Of a DNA stretch of 64,000 nucleotides, positions 23,471-36,600 are shown piece by piece (within the stretch, counting starts at the first letter, position 1; each line of letters starts with the position of its first letter). The notes beneath the pieces are model-generated. The model ran no database searches. It saw only the letters and a list, made by a program, of their open reading frames with translations, and had not been told where the DNA came from. A program made the translations under genes and the position numbers. The stretch comes from Aulostomus chinensis (lineage: Eukaryota; Chordata; Actinopteri; Syngnathiformes; Aulostomidae), in assembly GCA_037954235.1 (NCBI GenBank), contig JBBMOA010000013.1:18053001-18117000 (forward strand). The letters run 5' to 3'.

Positions 23471-24184
23471 TGAAACCTCGCTGGACTGTGAACGACTGAC
23501 ACTGAATCAAACGCTACAACACCTTTTTATATTATGTGTCTAAGTCTTAACACACACACACACAGCTTCAAGTTACCATCGATGTTACTGAGTTATTTGT
23601 GGATCACTTAAATTTTTTTTGGGGGGGGGGGGGGACTTTGTTTATATTTTTATATATGTGGAAGGAAAACTTTCCACCTGCCAGTTTCAGGTTTCAGTTG
23701 AATAAGAAGAAGTCTGAGAAGTAAAAGCAACGCTGCACTTTAACACGGAACAAAGCACCCAGTCAATCTGCTGGAGGTTGACGTCCCTTTGAAAATAACA
23801 ACAACATTAAACCTGAGTGTCAGTTTGTCTCTGTGGTTTTCATTTTCACCAGAGTGTGAGACAGAGGGTTGAGTCCTTTTCAAGTTATTGCAAAGTCAGA
23901 ACTTTGACCATCCATTAATTTTGTGTGTGAGGATTTCTCAACAGGTAATAAACTCGATAGCTGTGATGTTAAATGCTCAACTCAGGACCAAAAGAACCAA
24001 CGCATTTTTAACCTTTTTATGACGATGTACCACTTTTTAGACTTTGTGGCATGATTTGAAAGTAAAAGCCATTAATAAACATATGTTTCCATCAGTGAAG
24101 AGGTAGTTTTGTTTTAACTGTTTGTCTATGCGGTCAGTTTTTACCAAACCTGAAGGTGTGCAGCAGAAATTTTGAGTTATATCT
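23471..24184 (+). other. alg13: alg13 3' UTR and flank
   Basis: Noncoding. It contains a short CA repeat near 23553, a G-tract at about 23620-23634, and a poly(A) signal ATTAAA at 23806-23811 with GT-rich sequence after it. Confidence 0.6.
23806..23811 (+). terminator. alg13: candidate alg13 poly(A) signal
   Basis: ATTAAA is followed by GAGTGTCAGTTTGTCTCTGT, a GT-rich downstream element, about 340 bases after the stop codon. Confidence 0.55.
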
Positions 24185-24557
24185 GTTCAACTTGTCACTT
24201 CCCGCATGGACTACTGTAATTCCCTGCTCTTCGGTCTCCCACACAAACTCCTCCATGAACTTCAACTAGTCCAGAACGCAGCTGCCTGCATCCTCACCAG
24301 AACACCATCCATCAGTCACATCACTCCCGTTCTACAACATCTCCACTGGCTTCCCATTAAACACCGCATTAACTATAAAGTTCTCCTTCATACATTCAAG
24401 GCCATACACAACTTCACTCCCCCATACCTCACTGACCTCCTACACATAGACATTCCTACCCTCAGGTCTCTCTCCTCCATCAGTCTGACCATCCCCCCAG
24501 CCCGTCTGTCCACCATGGGGGCTAGGGCCGCTCTGCCCCTCACCTCTGGAACCCCCC

Positions 24558-24588
<31 letters not shown>

Positions 24589-24830
24589 ACACACACACAT
24601 CAGGAATATGGACTCCATTACCCTCTTCAAGTCTGTTTAGGCTTGCATACAATCTTTAAATGTTCCATTGTTGTGTTTTCTGCTGCTAACTCTGTGCTTT
24701 TACTTGTTTTTTATTCTAACTATGTTTTAATTGTATTACTTGCATTTTAATTGTTGTACAGTGACCTGGAGTGCCTTGAACAGCGCCTTATAAATAAAAT
24801 ACATATTATTATTATTATTATTATTATTAA
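24185..24830 (+). mobile_element. 5'-truncated L2/Rex1-type LINE, 3' end
   Basis: The frame from 24206 reads M-D-Y-C-N-S-L-L-F-G-L-P, then L-Q-L-V-Q-N-A-A-A, I-T-P-V-L-Q-H-L-H-W-L-P and F-K-A-I-H. This is the end of the reverse transcriptase ORF of L2/Rex1-group non-LTR retrotransposons. The element ends with a typical tail, GCGCCTTATAAATAAA followed by (TTA)n at about 24808-24829. It is truncated at the 5' end. A poly(C) plus CA tract (24553-24599) interrupts the frame where the conserved W-N-S-L-P region would be, so it is dead. Confidence 0.88.
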
Positions 24831-25811
24831 ACATGGTGAAAAATTGCATTTATTTACATCGGACTCGGCTGAGGTTACCTTTGGCACTCTCCAAGTGCAC
24901 TTCAGTTTAATTTGAGGTGTATGTTTATCCATTTACTTGTTGTGTAAGACTTCATTATTCGTCTACTGTCTGAATATGTGCCAGTGCAATGTGGAGTGTC
25001 ACATGTAACCAAGCAAGAGGAAAATGGTACATACACACTCTTTCTTACGTTGACTGGTCGACTTCATCTGACCCCCTTTAGCTGTAAAGTCTATTTGGAT
25101 GTTTCTCAAGTGTGACTGTTAGAAGGCCTTCAGCAGTGGGGTTTGTCCTCAGAATGTCAACTCTAATCTCGATAAAGACACCATCTGTGACCTAAGAACA
25201 AAGCAACAACAGCACATCAAGTAGCCGCTACAAGTATACAACTCAGCAGTTCTGAAAGCACGGAAAACTAAAATAGTAATTTGTGGGAGGCTTGATTGTA
25301 TCAGTATTTTGGGGAGTATTGGACTATATTTGGAGGTGGAACCCTCAGTAGAAGATTAGTTCCTGAGAAGATTTGTGTCTGGGTGATTTAGAGAGATTCG
25401 GGGAGGGAGTTCTTTGCTAGAAGCGAGACTGCTACCCCGAGAGCAAGTAGAAGACCTAAAGAGTCAGCAAGTCACTTGGTTGACAGCGTAGTCAGGGTGG
25501 TTGTCAAATAGTCACCAAGAACAGTGAGAGCTGTAGATATGAGGAGATTTGGAGAGGTTGCTATTGCTACATGTCTTGATTACGGCGGCCTTGATATGGA
25601 CTTCAGAGATCTTTGTCAGGTAAGAATCCAGGAGCCGTGGATGTAGACAGGTGAGTCCAGGCTTTAGGTCCACAACTGAGGGAAACAGCCCTCCGGAGAC
25701 CAGAGGTTTGATCTTCCTCACAGAACAGTGTCAAACAGTTTTATTTTTCAGCAACCCACTGACAAACTCCAAAAGTATATCGTGTATTTTCATGCAAACA
25801 CATGGATAAAT

Positions 25812-25852
<41 letters not shown>

Positions 25853-27414
25853 TCAGTCCCTTATTACACAAAACAAATTGCCATCTGTTTCCAGTAAATG
25901 ACCCATGTGTGAAAGGCTGCCATGACTCAGACAAGAGTCACACTAAATAACTGAAATTCTAAGTTTCTCATATTCACTTTATTCTGTGCTGGTGAAAGAG
26001 GTGGACCGAGGCAGTCTGTATATCCTGGTACAAATGTCGCCTTGGACTCGAGGATGAACTAACTAAATTCCCAAATTATATTCACATGCTAATTATTACA
26101 AAGTCTCACATAAATGTCTAGTTGTGTGTGTGAAACAATGAAGTGTGAATGGTCAACTTTCATAATTTTACACACAAAAAAAACTGTCTCTGAAGGAGTG
26201 ATACTAGCTCCATTTTACCAAGAACAACAACAACATTTTCATGGTGTTTTTTGCTAAGTATCTGCATACAGTACATGATGTAAACTGTAACTGGGCTGGT
26301 TAAAGGAGTCAAACAACCATAAATGGGTCCTTTTAATTAGAGCGTCTTTGTCTGTGGGTCATAAGTTATGTCGGAATGATTCCTCCTACTAACCTGTCAG
26401 TAAGAGACATGTAACTGAGGAGAAGTGTGTTGAGGATTCATTTCTTCACATGGAGAGGTCTTGTTAAACAGGATACGTATGATGTGGTCAAGATCTCTTG
26501 CTCAACCCCTTAATATCACTGCCGGAAACATTTCTGTGCACGTTCTGCAAGGGGACGCAAACATTTCATCAGCCATTTGATACCAAAGAGCTTTGCTTAC
26601 ATAATAATGACCTGAGGTAGAACAGCAGGATTTCACTGACTTCTAAAAATGACTGTAACGGTAAATAATCCCTGTCCTAACGAGAAGGGAAGACAGAGGG
26701 TTTCACGCAAACTTCCTTTTGGGAAAGTCCCTTTGTTTGTTTCTACAATGATTTCTGTGGAAGCAGAAGGTTCAGTTTAATGGGAAAGTTGCTGAGGCAC
26801 AGAGCTGCTGTCTGTTCCTCTCTTCAAATCAAAATTTTCACAGATGACAAACAAAACATGCAAAAAAATGAGGTATAATGTTTTCTGATTCTGTGGTTGA
26901 CCAGACAGCTGTTTTAACAATTTAGTTCAATTAAGGAATTGGTTAAAGAGGTTACTTTACAATTGCAGCAACTACATATACACACACACATATATATATA
27001 CATAAATATAAACTGCAAGCTTAAAAAATTTAATATTTAAGATATAGTGTGTCCATGAGTAAATTTGGATCAGTTCCATATTATGACCATTTTTATTGTG
27101 TAAATAATGTGTTTTCTTTCAGTTGAACTCACTAAGTTATCTGATTTGGTTAATTTTACACCACCAATTGCCCAGACAAGCCTGTCCTAATGTCTCTTCA
27201 TACCAGATACTTTAGTCACAGTGGCTAGTGTTTTCTGTAATCTGTAAATATCTGGTTTAGACCAGCTCTGCCTGCTACGTCACGGGTTCTCAAGATGCTT
27301 GGCCAAACTGAAAGGAAATCTAATAGAAATGGACACTGGTCCTGCCTGTTAAAATTCCAAGGGCCCATGGACAGACATCTATGCAGTACACAACTGCTGT
27401 TTTTAAGAGGACAC
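24831..27414. other. intergenic, no gene seen
   Basis: There is no coding region, RNA gene or clear transposon. A GT microsatellite lies at 25815-25850 and short TATA repeats near 26985-27010. This separates alg13 from the sestrin promoter region. Confidence 0.55.
25815..25850 (+). repeat. (GT)18 microsatellite
   Basis: An uninterrupted GT repeat of 36 bases in intergenic sequence. Confidence 0.97.
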
Positions 27415-28160
27415 TCGTCAGGTCAATTTTATTTGTGGAGCTCCAAATCACAACAAAAGTTATCTCATGACACTTTACAAGTAGAGCAGGTCCAGCACTA
27501 CACTCCTTCAATGAATTTACACCCAACAATTCTCCATGAGCAAGCACATCCTGCAACAGTGGCGACGAAAACCTACCTTTAACAGGTAGGAACGTAGAGC
27601 AGATCCAGGCTCAATGGGGACGGCCTTCTGCTTTGACCAGTTGGGGGAGAGCAGGAGAGCAGGGCAGAGACAAAGACAGAGAGTAGAGAAAGACAGATAT
27701 AGAGAAGGAAAGAGAGGGACAGAGATAAAGAGGGAGAGAAAGGGAAGAGACTGATGGACAGACGGGGACGTGAGCAGGTGGAGCTACGGGTGGCCGCTTG
27801 AGCCTCTTCAGGTCTGTAGCCTCCTCCAGCAGCACCCGAGATCTGGGATGTGGGGAAGCCCAAAGGCTCCAGAGAAGAAGATGAGTTAGTAACACGTATG
27901 AGTATGAGTTATGTGTAACACATACAGGAGGACAGAGAGGGAAGAGAGGAGGAGAGAGAAGCCCAGTGCACCATGGGAGATCCCCCGGCAGTCTAAGCCT
28001 ATAGCAGCATATCTAAGGGCTAGCCTAAGCCAGACCTAACTACAGTATAAGCTTTATCAAAAAGGAAGGTCTTAAGTCTGCTCTTAAATGTAGAAAAGGT
28101 GTCTGCATCCTGGACACAAGCTAGCAAAATATTGTTAGAAAGCAAAGATCCTTGTGAGTT
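27415..28160 (+). mobile_element. teleost nonautonomous dispersed repeat
   Basis: It matches a very common teleost repeat. It opens with CAATTTTATTTGTGGAGCTC and CAAATCACAACAAAAGTTATC, then ACACTTTACAAGTAGAGCAG, the TGAGCAAGCAC and CAGTGGCGACGAAAA blocks, a purine-rich GAGA stretch (about 27650-27770), and GCTTTATCAAAAAGGAAGGTCTTAAG. No coding capacity is seen. The superfamily is not assigned here. Confidence 0.75.
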
Positions 28161-28744
28161 GAATGATGCAAACCATCTCAACATGTCATCACCTCTTTGA
28201 CATGGTGTCTGCTTTCCCATTGAGTTTTTTTTCTCCCCAGTTAATATGTTCTATCTATATTGTTGGCATCTGCTTGTAAAAATGATCAGATGTAAATGAG
28301 CCTCTATGTCACTGTGTTCAAACGTCTATTATTTAGTGCAATAACATGAAAAGTAATTTGACTGTCAGGGTGAATGTCAGCATTGCCTTTCATGAGACCA
28401 CGGCTGTGTATGTTATCTAAATGAGTCAAAAGCAGCATTCAAATTCTTTTGGTTATGCATTTAATGGGCTTTTGGGCTCCTTCTACGGGTATTTACAGAA
28501 ATTGTTTGCACAGCTTGTCTTTGCTGACGTCAATAATCCTCACAGCAGCTGCATTGTCAATGACTCGCCTGCAGTTATGTAGACTACCTGTAGGTGCTGC
28601 TGTAGCAAGCTACACTATATTCAGGTGTCCTGGGTATGAAAGAGACAAATAATGTGCAGATTGATCATGTAAAGGGCATGGCATTCATGTATGTTATTTA
28701 ACTCATCATGCATTGCATATGTTACGTCCATGATTTAAATTAAA

Positions 28745-29184
28745 CCCAGTAGTAAGTTCTCACTGCGGCCGTGGCGAGTCCAGGACCACCGCGGCAGGTG
28801 ATGGCAGCTGCCTCCTGCAGCAGCAGTAGCCGTAGCGGGTCGGTGGCCGCCACAATTTAAGCTACAGTCTCTGGACCCCGTGTATCACGCACTGCCTTAG
28901 GCTGTTTTTGCGTCTCTGGCTGCGCTGTTGTTTGCAGATGTTAATTAGCATTTGGCCATAGCTTTCAGTCGTCCGACCCCACCTCCTGAGCTCTGATTGG
29001 GCACACTGTTACTGGAGCTGTCAGCTCTGCTCCGGGAAGGTTTCCTCAGTCAGTCAGTCTCCAGCTACACAGCGACTGGCTGCTGCAGCCTCAGAGGGTG
29101 TCTTTGCCTTTGTTAGCAAGCCTGGATACCAGCAAGAAGAGAAAAGACCGAGCCGCATCCATGCAATAGCACACTGTTTGGAAA
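28745..29184 (+). promoter_or_regulatory. sestrin promoter and 5' UTR region
   Basis: This is a CpG-containing, GC-rich interval just before the first coding exon of the sestrin gene. A two-codon upstream ORF (ATG CAA TAG, 29161-29169) lies 15 bases before the start codon and in the same frame. The in-frame TAG also rules out an N-terminal extension. Confidence 0.5.
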
Positions 29185-30622
29185 ATGATCATCTGTACGA
29201 ATAAAATGGAGTACTCCCTAAGAACCCAGTGTCAGCGAGTCCAGAAACAGGTAGGTTAAGGCTTTACGTGAGTGTTGAGAAACAGTTAAACAAGATGAGT
29301 TAGTTTTAACACAATTAACGGCGGCGGCTAACAGCATAGCCACAGTAACGTTCATTCATTGGGGATCGTTCTGTGTCAAAGAAAAAACCCTCTACCAGCC
29401 AGCTATGGCATTCATCTTTTTACGCTATTTTAGTTCAAGTAAATCCCATTCAGTTAACCCAGGATAATGTTCTAACGTGTTTTTAGTTTTTATGCTCTCA
29501 ACTTTTTCTTTCAACGGTGCGTTCACGCTAGGCTAGCGAACAATCGTAGCAAACTTCAGCTCAAACTAGCTAACTCAGCTAACGGTTTACCAAGCAAACG
29601 TCATAATAGTTGGTTATTTAGGACGGGAGGCATTCTCATTGTTTGTATTGAAGGATGAAAGGTGTCACTTTCTCAATGCCATCATTAACATACAACAGTT
29701 TTCGTCAATGTCACGTAAAGTGCGCAGCATTACTGCATTTTTTTAAACTAGCGTTAGTAAGTTAAACGACGCTATCTATAAATATGAAGCGTTTTCTGCA
29801 TATTTTTGTGAGCTGAACGTCACAATATCTGCACAAACAGTGTAATTAGAACGATATCCACATTTGGCGTAAATTGGTATTTTCTTCACTAATGTGGGGA
29901 TATTATATTTTGCTGTATTGAACCTTAACGCTGATTTTTTTTTTTTTACCAAGTTTTAACACAGAAACGCAGCGACCTTTGAGAGCGAGAGCTGTAGGTA
30001 AAGGTGACGTCATTTTATGATTTGGGAGAAAAGTGTCTATCAGTTAGGTGGTCTGACTGGGCTGACCAAAAATTACATACGTAGGGTGGAATAAACAGAA
30101 CCCTGAATACATGACGACAGGCCAGGATTGCTGTGTGTTTTCTAGCTTGCTGCCCTGCTCCATGTCCTGCTCCATATTTGCGACTTTTATTGTGCTGTTA
30201 TTGCTGGCTGAACTCGACTGCCAATCAAAGTTGTTTTTCTCCTCTATCGCTGCTCTTCATTTTGCAACAGAAAGGGGGCACTGTCTCAAGCGCAGCCCCT
30301 TAAAGAAATGTTTGCTGCAGATTAGAGTCCTGAGACGGAGCAAAACAGAGAGGAATGTGGGCAGCAAGGGATTCAAACCCCTCCATTTATAGTTTCAAGT
30401 CCTGCCGGGGTTGTTTTTCAACACCGCTCTCAATTCTTGTTCTTTATCCTCTTGAATTATACTGCATTTGATGCATGTATTGAGAAAAAGTGTACAACTA
30501 TTTAAAGCACTTGCAACCCAGAAGCCACTATTTGGCTCTTTAGTTTGATGACTTGTCTACCTCTGTCTTGTTTTGAGCAAGTACAGAAAGGATTGATGTT
30601 TATTCGACACTTGTAACTGCAC

Positions 30623-30653
<31 letters not shown>

Positions 30654-33600
30654 ACACACTCACACACTGTACCTGCCTGTCATGTTTTTTGGCAGGTTCA
30701 GTCACTCATCTGGCATATGTGGGCTTGCCTTTGTGTTTTTTCTCCTGCAGCACAGAGTTTTGTTTGTCTTGGTCGTGTTGTATGTGCTGTCCTACACAGC
30801 TTCCCTCCCCTCCCCTCTCCAAACCTCTTTGGGCTGCAGCTGGTTTGTTTTGTGCTACTCCCTGAGTTCACGTTGCAGAGCCAAAATCGGCCCCGGCTGC
30901 TGCTTGTGTTTCCGGTGATGAAGGGGGGCTGCATGATTAGGATGGACCCCTTCAGGCTCAATCGGAATGCAGATTGAATATCCTTCTCCTGTATCTGCAG
31001 CAGCCCCTCTTCTGCAGCCCTCCCACGGACACACAGACAGACACACACTCCATGTGCAAATGCACGTCTCATCTCAAGCTGACACATTTACCCTTGGAAG
31101 AAGGCCGGCATCATTTTTCCACTTCTTTTCATGTCGTCTCAGTCAAGCACTCATCATAATCTTGTGCAAACACTACTGCTGTTTTGTCAGCCTGCTATCA
31201 AAGCCTGTCTTTGTCTTCATTTACCTTTCCTTCCCTCATGACGTCACTCCTGTTTTTCATTGCATTCCTGCCTCTTGCTCTGTTCTGATCAATAAATAAA
31301 CGACCTTTTCTGTGTTGGGATTAGTTTTGAATATCAAATGAGCTGCACTTTTGCATTTTTCTGACTCTTTCTGAGCTGTTTTTATATATTTTAGCCAGGC
31401 CATGCCTGGCCAAGTATGATTTGAATACAGAGGCGTTCGAATAAGACTCGCCTTTGTCTCCCTCAAGCTTGTTTTTGACTTGAAAAATAGCTATGTCTCA
31501 CAATTATTTGCTGCTGGGTGAAATGTAAGCATAATTATGAGGTTTACGTGCACAAATTGTCTATCTGACTGTTTGTTCAAGGGGGAACTGAAAATATGCC
31601 TTGTAATAGTTTACATAGTCACTAAAATGATGATGTGTTCCTTGTGTTCTATATATCCACCCACTCACACTTGTCACCAGCTTTTTTTCTTCTAATGCGG
31701 GTGTTTTTTTCATGTGGGTGGACAATAAGGAGTGTATTTCCTTATCAAAAGTGCTGCTGTGTGCAGCTTTGTTGTTTGTTTTCAGGCAATAGAGAAGAAG
31801 CAGTGTGTATGTCTGGGCACAGCTTTGACGAACAACCGTCCTCCCTCCCTGACTATTAAGAAGTATTGATTCTTGCTGTCTATGAGAATACTAAGTAGCA
31901 CCACAGGGAAATATCAATATGTTCACCTGTTTGGATTGACGGAAAATATACCGGTTATGTGTCACTTATGTGTGAACAAATGTTTTATTTAAGATGATCA
32001 GATCAGAGAGCTTTCCAAAGACTGAGGAACATTCCCCACCTCAGCCACTAGGATAAATGCTCAAAATCTCACCTTCAACATGAAGTTTAGCTGATTATGG
32101 TTTTATGTTTAGGCTTAATCAGACTCACTCACAGCTCAAGGATGAGTCAATTCCCGGTTTGCCGCTGCCTCCAACTGTAGTTCCTGTTTCACATTGACTA
32201 CTTCCGCCATACATGTCCAGACATGTTTATGAAATAAAACCACAGATTTCCTCTTTGACTTCTGAGAGTGATGGCTAATCACTCCTCTACACTTCTCCTG
32301 GATTCCAAACAAGAGTTAATGTGCCGTTTTACTGTTCTGCTGTGGATCTTTGTACATTATGATGTGAGTAATGTTAACAGTTACTTAAATGTTCATCGGC
32401 TTGGATGTGTTTTGCAGCTCAGTGAATGTCTGTTCAGGGGACAAGGTAGAAGAGCCAGTGTCCTGTAGTGTCTATGATGGACGAATTTAATATCACATGC
32501 TCTCAGAACTATGACCAAAAAATTTCTTTTGTTTCTCTCAAGGAGCCTTCAGCAGAGTTTAGACATGTTTCTAACAATGCATCTGTTACAGCAACATTAC
32601 AGTAAATCATGGTTAGATAATGCTTAGTTATATATGAATGCTGAATAAGCATTACTAAGTGTAATTACCCACTTATTAATTATCTTCAACCTGTTTTGTA
32701 AAGTGGTAACATGCATCCCTTTTTGTAACACTTCATCTTTGCCATCTCTTCACGTTAACATGAAAACCATTATAAGTGATTACTAGACAAATTAATGTCC
32801 CTAAGCATTGGTTATTATTAGAGTTCCCTTTTTAAGAAATGTCAGTCACTTATCGATTGATAATTTATCCTTAAAACACAATGCAAAATATTTGTTGCAG
32901 TTTTCTACATACGAGTCTAATTTGACTGACAAAATGTCCAAAATCCAACATTTTGTCTGTCTACAATCAGAGAAAGACAGCAACTGCTCATATTTTCTCT
33001 ATCCCGAGGCATTTTGCTTGTGGTGAAATGTGAATTTATCATTAAAATCAGCAGTGCTAGAGTAGTGCAATTAAATTTTAAAACATGTTGATATGCTGCA
33101 GGACCAGAAAAAATCTTTTCATATTTGGGTGTTTATGCCTAACCGAAAGAACAAACAGCAGGAGGTGTAATTGTTAGCACGACCAGCTTATTCTGTACTC
33201 ACATATAACTTGATCGTAAAGCATTTAGACTAAAAGATGTAGGCCTCGGCTAGCTTAAAGTAACCAAGCCAGTTAGTGCTAGATTGTGCGGCCTTGGTTC
33301 TGCAACTCAGCATACTAATCACAAGCTCTTGAGTTTGCAGACAGATACTGGTGTGAATGAGCTCATGGTCGGTTGGCAAACACCTGTCTGCTCTCCATCC
33401 CTCCTTTCCCCGTGTATATGGACTGATACGAGTGGGTCAGCGGTTCTTTGTGTCTCTCTTCATTTAGAGCCAATTCCCCTCACACATTATCTGATTTTTT
33501 TTAAACCCTCCTGCTCCTTTTAGAAATTTTAGTGGTAGATAAAGACAGACACATAGATGGGTTTGAAATGGATTTGTGATATATGTTATGATAATGTCCC

Positions 33601-36600
33601 TGAAGATGTTAGCAAGGACTCTATATAGGTCAAGAGGTGGAGCCTCTTGCAGGAACAGGAGAACTTCATTGACTGCAGGGAGCAGTGAAATACCACATCA
33701 TGGAGCTACTGCCAGATAACATGGTGCTGAATGCCAAAGAGCTGTACAGGATTTAAATTAAGTAACATGGCCCTGTGGTTCCCATCTGTTCCCATCTGTG
33801 ACATAAGTTGAGGGTTAGCCAGTAATGATCTTAGATAGCAGTTTATGCTGTTGAAGAAGAACAATTTGTGATTGTGTACTGAAAAATCATCCTATTTGAC
33901 CCATCCCTTATGGAAAGCATATCCTGTTATTTCTACCTCTGGTTTGGTCAGGACTTGTATTTGGATTCTGGTCGAAACTTCAGCAACCGGCAGAAACCTA
34001 AACAGACATATGGAGAACATGTAAACACTACTCAGAGAACGGGTTGGGGTTTCAAACTCGTGACCTTGCTGCGCGTCAGCTGTGAGGGAACTGTTTTAAG
34101 CTAACCACTGATCTACTGTTCCGCCCAAAGGAAATGTCTTTGCCAGCATTTTCACAGCTCGCATGGCCAGGAACAATTTGGCTTAGACCACTGCTGTATG
34201 CTCGGGTTTTACTTGCAGGAGAACTGTGACCTCAATCTCGGCCGCTCTCCCAAACACGTATGATGTCAAAGGAGGTAATAAATCATTGTGCCTTTGAGGG
34301 CAACTTCCTTCTCCACATGGATCTGTTTCTCTTGGCCTCTGGCTCCTCTGCCCAGGTGATCCCATGATTGTGTGTTTGGTATGATTCATGTATTTCCTAC
34401 CATCTTACAGAGTCGAGGCCTCCTCAGCCTGCATTTCACACTGGTTCCCTCATCTGTGTGAATCAAAGGACAACATCTGGTTTTTGGTTCTGTTAACATT
34501 GTATCAGGTTGTCTGTTGTTTTCAAATGTAACTGAGGTGATGTGCAGCACAGGCACTGAAAAAAAGTATCTCATCCTTTTGCAGTCAACATGTCTGTTTG
34601 ACTGTTGAGGTCCTAGCAGGAGAAACAGCAATGCAAGGAATGCAGTGGTTTAGTAGCGACACTGATATCAGTCTCGAGGCTGCTGTTTATAGACTGCTCC
34701 AGCTTAGATGAATGAAGGATGATTTAATCTTGAGCCAACCTGTTTGGCCACTAAATGAATTCTAGTAATTCCGCCACAAGAAACAAGGTTCTGTATTATT
34801 GGTTATTATGTCATCTTTTTCAATTTCATGTTCTGAAATCCTTTCAAAAGGACAGAACATGTGTTTTCAATCATTGCAGCCAAGTCAACAAAGACGTTCG
34901 TAACTGTCATTATGGGCTCCTTGATTATGTCTGCAACCACAGAGAAGTGCTCCTAATTATCATTATCCATCAGTATTGCTTTTTAACTCGAAGGAACATT
35001 TTGTTGTCTGAAGAGTAGATAAAAGTACAAGCTGGTGTCGCTACTTAATGTTCTGCTTCTTAACTAGATGATAATCAAGGTTTGATTTTAGTTCTAATAC
35101 CTGCCGCCTCAACATCATCTGCTATGACACAATAAACATGGTCCTGTAATAGCAAATGGTTGCTGATGGTGCTGTCATAAACCTTCTCCCTCCCTCCCTC
35201 CCTCCCTCCCTGTCTCTGTAGGGAATGGTGAACACTGAGAAGGAGCGAGTGTCACTGCTGTTCATGAAGCCTCTGGTCAGCAGGGGCAGCGTGGACGCTG
35301 TCTCCCAGCAGATGGCCTCTCACCCCCAGTACTTGGAGAGCTTCCTGCGCACACAGCACTACATACTGCACATGGACGGTCCCCTGCCGCTGCCATACCG
35401 CCATTACATAGCCATCATGGTCAGTGACATGGCTGCCTTCACTCATGCATACAGATGACTTTCTTTGTGTTGGTTGTTTTTCTGAACCTGCCTGCACACC
35501 TCTGTCCCCCCACACCGTCCAGGCTGCAGCGCGACATCATTGCAACTACCTGGTGTATCTACACTCCGCCCAGTTTCTGAGGGTGGGTGGGGACCCTCTG
35601 TGGTTGCAGGGTTTGGAGGCAGCACCCCCTCGTCTTCGCCTCCTTGACCACATCAACAAGGTGCTGGCACACCAACCCTGGCTCACAGCCTGCTCACACA
35701 TCCAGGTACAAACATCAAAAGATTTTTAGACATTCTTTTATTATAATCATAGATTTTTGTTGGTTTAATTCTGACCTCTCTTCCGTGCTCCCTCCAGACT
35801 CTGCTGAAGTCAGGAGAGCAGTACTGGTCGCTGGCGGAGCTGGTGCAGGCCGTGGTCATCCTGGCCCACTGCCACTCCCTCTGCAGCTTTGTCTTTGGTT
35901 CCAACACTGACTCGGACCTTGCCCCTCTAACCAAATCTCCCAATGGTACACCGCCAACCTTCTGCCCCTTTGATGCTGCTAATGGCAACACCAACGTGCC
36001 TCAGTCGCTCGCCACTCCCTCTGAGCACATAACACGTCGGCGGGTAACTGCTTTTCTCTGGATTAGTTCACTTATAGAGCACAGAGAGAGATAACCTTCA
36101 TAATGCTTTTAAGAAGTTCTATTTTTAATATCATGTGGCAATAGATGTGAATTGTTTTTGTCTGTACATTTATATTCAACCAGTACATGCTAACCTGGTC
36201 ACAAACTCACATCCGAGGTTAGTACGAGGTAAAGCTCAGGTTGAACTTTAGATGACATTTATGTGAACACTGTACCAGTGTACATGATCTTACATAAAAG
36301 ACAGAAATAGACCACAATTCATAGCATGAAATATGAGGTTCAAGTTAGTCCCAGCATTAAATGAATGATTTTCAAGAGTTCTTTGTATTATAAAAAGGCA
36401 GCCAGTGTTGTCTGTTGCGTGGAAGTGAATTATATGTAATCAGAAGGTTGTGGTCTGATGTTGGACAGTCTCTGGACTCCAGCTGTGACATGGTGTGTCT
36501 GAAGGAGAGGATTCAGAAGTCCCAGGAGGAACGAGAGAAGAGAGAACACACACTCCAGCAAACAGGTACACACACACAAACTCATCCCTTCATTATCTTC

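Larger units (their letters stand above)
29251..35221 (+). other. sestrin intron 1
   Basis: A 6-kb intron with no additional exon recognised. It contains a poly(C)/CA tract at 30622-30667 and an old inverted SINE copy at 33960-34125. It ends in a CTCC repeat that forms the pyrimidine tract of the acceptor. Confidence 0.6.

Noticed and set aside
27579..27895. Two overlapping open frames rich in Ser/Leu/Pro on the - strand
   Set aside because: They come from the purine-rich GAGA section of a dispersed repeat.
30682..31087. Several overlapping open frames on both strands in sestrin intron 1
   Set aside because: No domain, no splice consistency, and both strands equally open; chance in a locally GC-richer stretch.
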